Shown: positions 4,759-6,140 of the stretch, one piece after another
How the letters are laid out: every line of letters starts with the position of its first letter
Numbering within the stretch: position 1 is the first letter of the stretch
The notes under the pieces: generated by a model
Seen by the model: only the letters and a program-made list of their open reading frames with translations
What the model was told of the DNA's origin: nothing
The model's database searches: none
Assembly: GCA_003243865.1 (NCBI GenBank)
Contig: QHBQ01000113.1
Location: 1 to 6,140, forward strand
DNA: 6,140 nt
From: Candidatus Chloroheliales bacterium
GTDB taxonomy: Bacteria > Chloroflexota > Chloroflexia > QHBQ01
Reading direction: 5' to 3'
Position numbers and translations under genes: made by a program

Positions 4759-5900
4759 AACTTCGTTTGCATCAGCTCTTCATATATATGATAGCGTGCT
4801 GCCGCCACCTGCGGCCAGGTGAACTCGGCGCGAGCGCGAATCAGGGCGTGGCGGCTCAGGTCGGCGGCAAGGCTGGGCTGTTCGAGCAAGCGGCTGGCCG
4901 CTGCGGCCAGCGCCGCAACATCACCTTCGGGGAAGATCAGGCCGCTGTCGCTCACCACCTCGGGGATCGCGCCACTGTCGCTGCCCAGCACTGGCACGCC
5001 GCACAGGAACGCCTCGACAATGATGCGGCCAAACTGCTCCTTCCAGGAAGGCGTAGTGTGCGACGGCACCACTAGCACGTCCATTGCGTTCAAGTAGCGC
5101 GGCGCGTCCAGCCGATTGACTGCGCCAGTGAAGATCAGCCGCTCCGCCACCCCCAGTGTTCGCGCCTGCTGCTCAAGCGGCTCGCGCTCCCCGCCGCCGA
5201 CGATCAGCAGCCGCACATCAGCGGGCAGCAACGGCAGCGCGGCCACCATGTCTTGCACCCCCTTCTCTGCACTCAACCTCCCCAGGTAGCCCAGCACCCG
5301 CTGCTGTGGCGCAATCGCCAACTCCGCGCGCAGCTCGTTCCTTGCTTCCGGCAGCGGCTTGAACACCGTATCGTCCGCCGCCAGCGGGATCAGCTTGAGC
5401 GGCTTGCGATAGCCCTTGCGCCGCAGCACTGCGCCCACTTCGCTGGCACAAACGTTCGCGTAATCGGCGGCGCGGAAGGCGGCCTGCTCGAACAGGTTGA
5501 AAGGGGGCGGGTAGCGCTTGTTGATGTTCTGTGCCGAGTAGAACATCAGCCTGGCGCGGGGGGCAAACAGGCGCCGCAATGGCAGCAACTGCCCCATTAC
5601 CATGCTGAACGGCTCCTCGTAGAAGTCAATAATATCAGGGTGCACCTCATTCAGTGCCCGCGCCAGCCCGCGGCGGAAGAAGAACAGGTTGGGCTTGGGC
5701 TGGCCGAAGTAGCCCAGCTTGCCGATGCGGATGCGGTAGTGCGGGTCGGCAGTCTTCTCCTGGGCCACGTGGCGGCTCTCCTCGTCCCACCAGGGTGAGG
5801 TCAGCACCTCAAGCTGCACGTCAGGGTAAGCGCTCAACTCCTCCGCCAGGCGGTGGTTCGAGCGAGTGACCATGGCATGAGAGACGAGTAGCACGCGCAT
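4755..5900 (-). CDS. GT4-family glycosyltransferase, first gene of the operon
   Basis: A 381-residue GT-B-fold glycosyltransferase of normal family length. It opens with MRVLLVSHAMVTRSNHRLAEEL, the usual first beta strand and loop, and has DIIDFYEEPFS (89-99) in the acceptor domain. The C-terminal donor-binding domain has LGYLGRLSAEKGVQDMVAALPLL (203-225) with the GRLSxEKG donor-phosphate loop, LLIVGGGE (231-238), LIFTGAV (255-261) and EQFGRIIVEAFLCGVPVLGSDSGAIPEVV (288-316) with the intact E288-x7-E296 pair. Such retaining enzymes transfer a sugar from a nucleotide donor, commonly in exopolysaccharide, lipopolysaccharide or glycolipid assembly; donor and acceptor are unknown. No membrane segment is visible. 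It is coupled to the downstream glycosyltransferase by ATGA, so the two probably add successive sugars to one product. The start is supported by the conserved N-terminus. No Shine-Dalgarno precedes it; the -10 element lies six bases away. Confidence 0.9.
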   Translation of the reverse strand: MRVLLVSHAMVTRSNHRLAEELSAYPDVQLEVLTSPWWDEESRHVAQEKTADPHYRIRIGKLGYFGQPKPNLFFFRRGLARALNEVHPDIIDFYEEPFSMVMGQLLPLRRLFAPRARLMFYSAQNINKRYPPPFNLFEQAAFRAADYANVCASEVGAVLRRKGYRKPLKLIPLAADDTVFKPLPEARNELRAELAIAPQQRVLGYLGRLSAEKGVQDMVAALPLLPADVRLLIVGGGEREPLEQQARTLGVAERLIFTGAVNRLDAPRYLNAMDVLVVPSHTTPSWKEQFGRIIVEAFLCGVPVLGSDSGAIPEVVSDSGLIFPEGDVAALAAAASRLLEQPSLAADLSRHALIRARAEFTWPQVAAARYHIYEELMQTKL

Positions 5901-5906
5901 AGGGGG

Positions 5907-5936
5907 ATTATACCGACAATCCTACGTTTGTGGCAA
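5907..5936 (-). promoter_or_regulatory. Promoter of the glycosyltransferase operon, apparently leaderless
   Basis: On the minus strand TTGCCA (5936-5931), an 18-base spacer and a perfect TATAAT (5912-5907). Six bases (CCCCCT) separate the -10 from the ATG at 5900, so transcription would begin at or next to the A of the start codon and leave no leader or Shine-Dalgarno. Confidence 0.6.
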
Positions 5937-5957
5937 GCGCGGGGCTGGGTGTATAAT
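5928..5957 (+). promoter_or_regulatory. Divergent plus-strand promoter toward the right edge
   Basis: A perfect TATAAT (5952-5957) with TTGTGG (5928-5933) 18 bases upstream, a weak -35. Its -35 overlaps that of the glycosyltransferase promoter on the other strand. No ORF over about 15 codons begins in the 180 bases downstream, so its target lies beyond the window or is non-coding. Confidence 0.4.
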
Positions 5958-5986
5958 GGCTGCACCCACGCAGTTGATGCCATTAT
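5953..5986. repeat. Inverted repeat overlapping the plus-strand -10
   Basis: ATAATGGC (5953-5960) and GCCATTAT (5979-5986) are perfect 8-bp arms 18 bases apart. The left arm covers most of the -10. It may be a paired operator for a dimeric regulator; there is no T run to suggest a terminator. Confidence 0.35.
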
Positions 5987-6027
5987 GGATCGGCTGCCGG
6001 GTCAGGTGTGTCATTCAATGACATGAC

Positions 6028-6046
6028 TGTATGTGTTACACATACA
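6028..6046. repeat. 19-bp palindrome, operator-like
   Basis: TGTATGTG (6028-6035), spacer TTA and CACATACA (6039-6046) form a perfect 8-bp inverted repeat, close to a smaller palindrome, TCATT-C-AATGA (6011-6021). The size suits a dimeric transcription factor. No T run follows, so a terminator is unlikely. Confidence 0.4.
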
Positions 6047-6140
6047 CGTTGAACCATAGGTGAGGCATAATCTGCCTATCTGTACGTCTTATGCGTATGG
6101 ATGTCCAAGCCTACCGTTAGACATGAGTCATCCCGAATTT

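Larger units (their letters stand above)
5901..6140. other. Non-coding right end with promoters and palindromes
   Basis: 240 bases with no supported gene on either strand; the longest ATG-started frames are about 14 codons. It holds the glycosyltransferase promoter, the divergent plus promoter and the inverted repeats listed separately, plus AGGCA/TGCCT (near 6063-6080). The last 60 bases show nothing recognisable. Confidence 0.6.

Noticed and set aside
5253..5798. 181-codon plus-strand ORF
   Set aside because: Fully antisense to the first glycosyltransferase, no family signature, no promoter or ribosome site.
5901..6140. tRNA or element attachment site
   Set aside because: No cloverleaf-forming sequence and no direct-repeat pair could be identified.

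Overview
The window reads as a GC-rich bacterial segment. All four recognisable genes lie on the minus strand. It joins two unrelated units: a two-gene glycosyltransferase operon on the right (3559-5900) and a replication/partition-like module on the left (1-3222). No rRNA, tRNA, CRISPR array or transposase was seen. The organism cannot be named from the sequence. The helix-turn-helix initiator with its Ser-Ala-Asp repeats beside a ParB and an ExeA-like ATPase recalls filamentous Chloroflexota, but that is a low-to-moderate confidence impression from memory, not a database result.

Layout from right to left, in the direction of transcription. 5901-6140 is non-coding and holds back-to-back promoter-like elements and palindromes. 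5900-4755 and 4758-3559 encode two GT4-type glycosyltransferases that overlap by ATGA. Their promoter sits so close to the first ATG that the mRNA looks leaderless. 3223-3558 is a non-coding control region with a strong minus promoter for the next operon, a plus-strand promoter facing it that shares the same -10 palindrome, and several TGTCA/TGACA boxes. 3222-2299 encodes an ExeA/GspA-like AAA ATPase. Five bases further on comes a ParB-family protein (2293-1268). After a 266-base gap comes a winged-helix replication-initiator-like protein, which starts at a GTG at 1001 and runs off the left edge.

The most interesting part is the left module. The initiator gene carries six in-frame 24-bp repeats (486-629) in its middle. 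Each unit is close to palindromic, and every alanine codon in the array is GCA, unlike the surrounding gene. This looks like iterons, and so possibly an origin, buried inside the initiator's own coding sequence, as known for RepA_N-type plasmids. In the gap upstream, the plus strand carries an extended -10 promoter, a 12-bp hairpin ending in a T run, and a second hairpin-plus-T-run. Together these form a candidate ~90-nt RNA antisense to the initiator's leader, in the position expected of a plasmid copy-control RNA. ATPase, ParB, antisense RNA, initiator and internal repeats would form a self-contained replicon core (plasmid or integrated element) in which an ExeA-like ATPase takes the usual place of ParA. 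The genes and repeats are seen directly; the replicon interpretation is inference.
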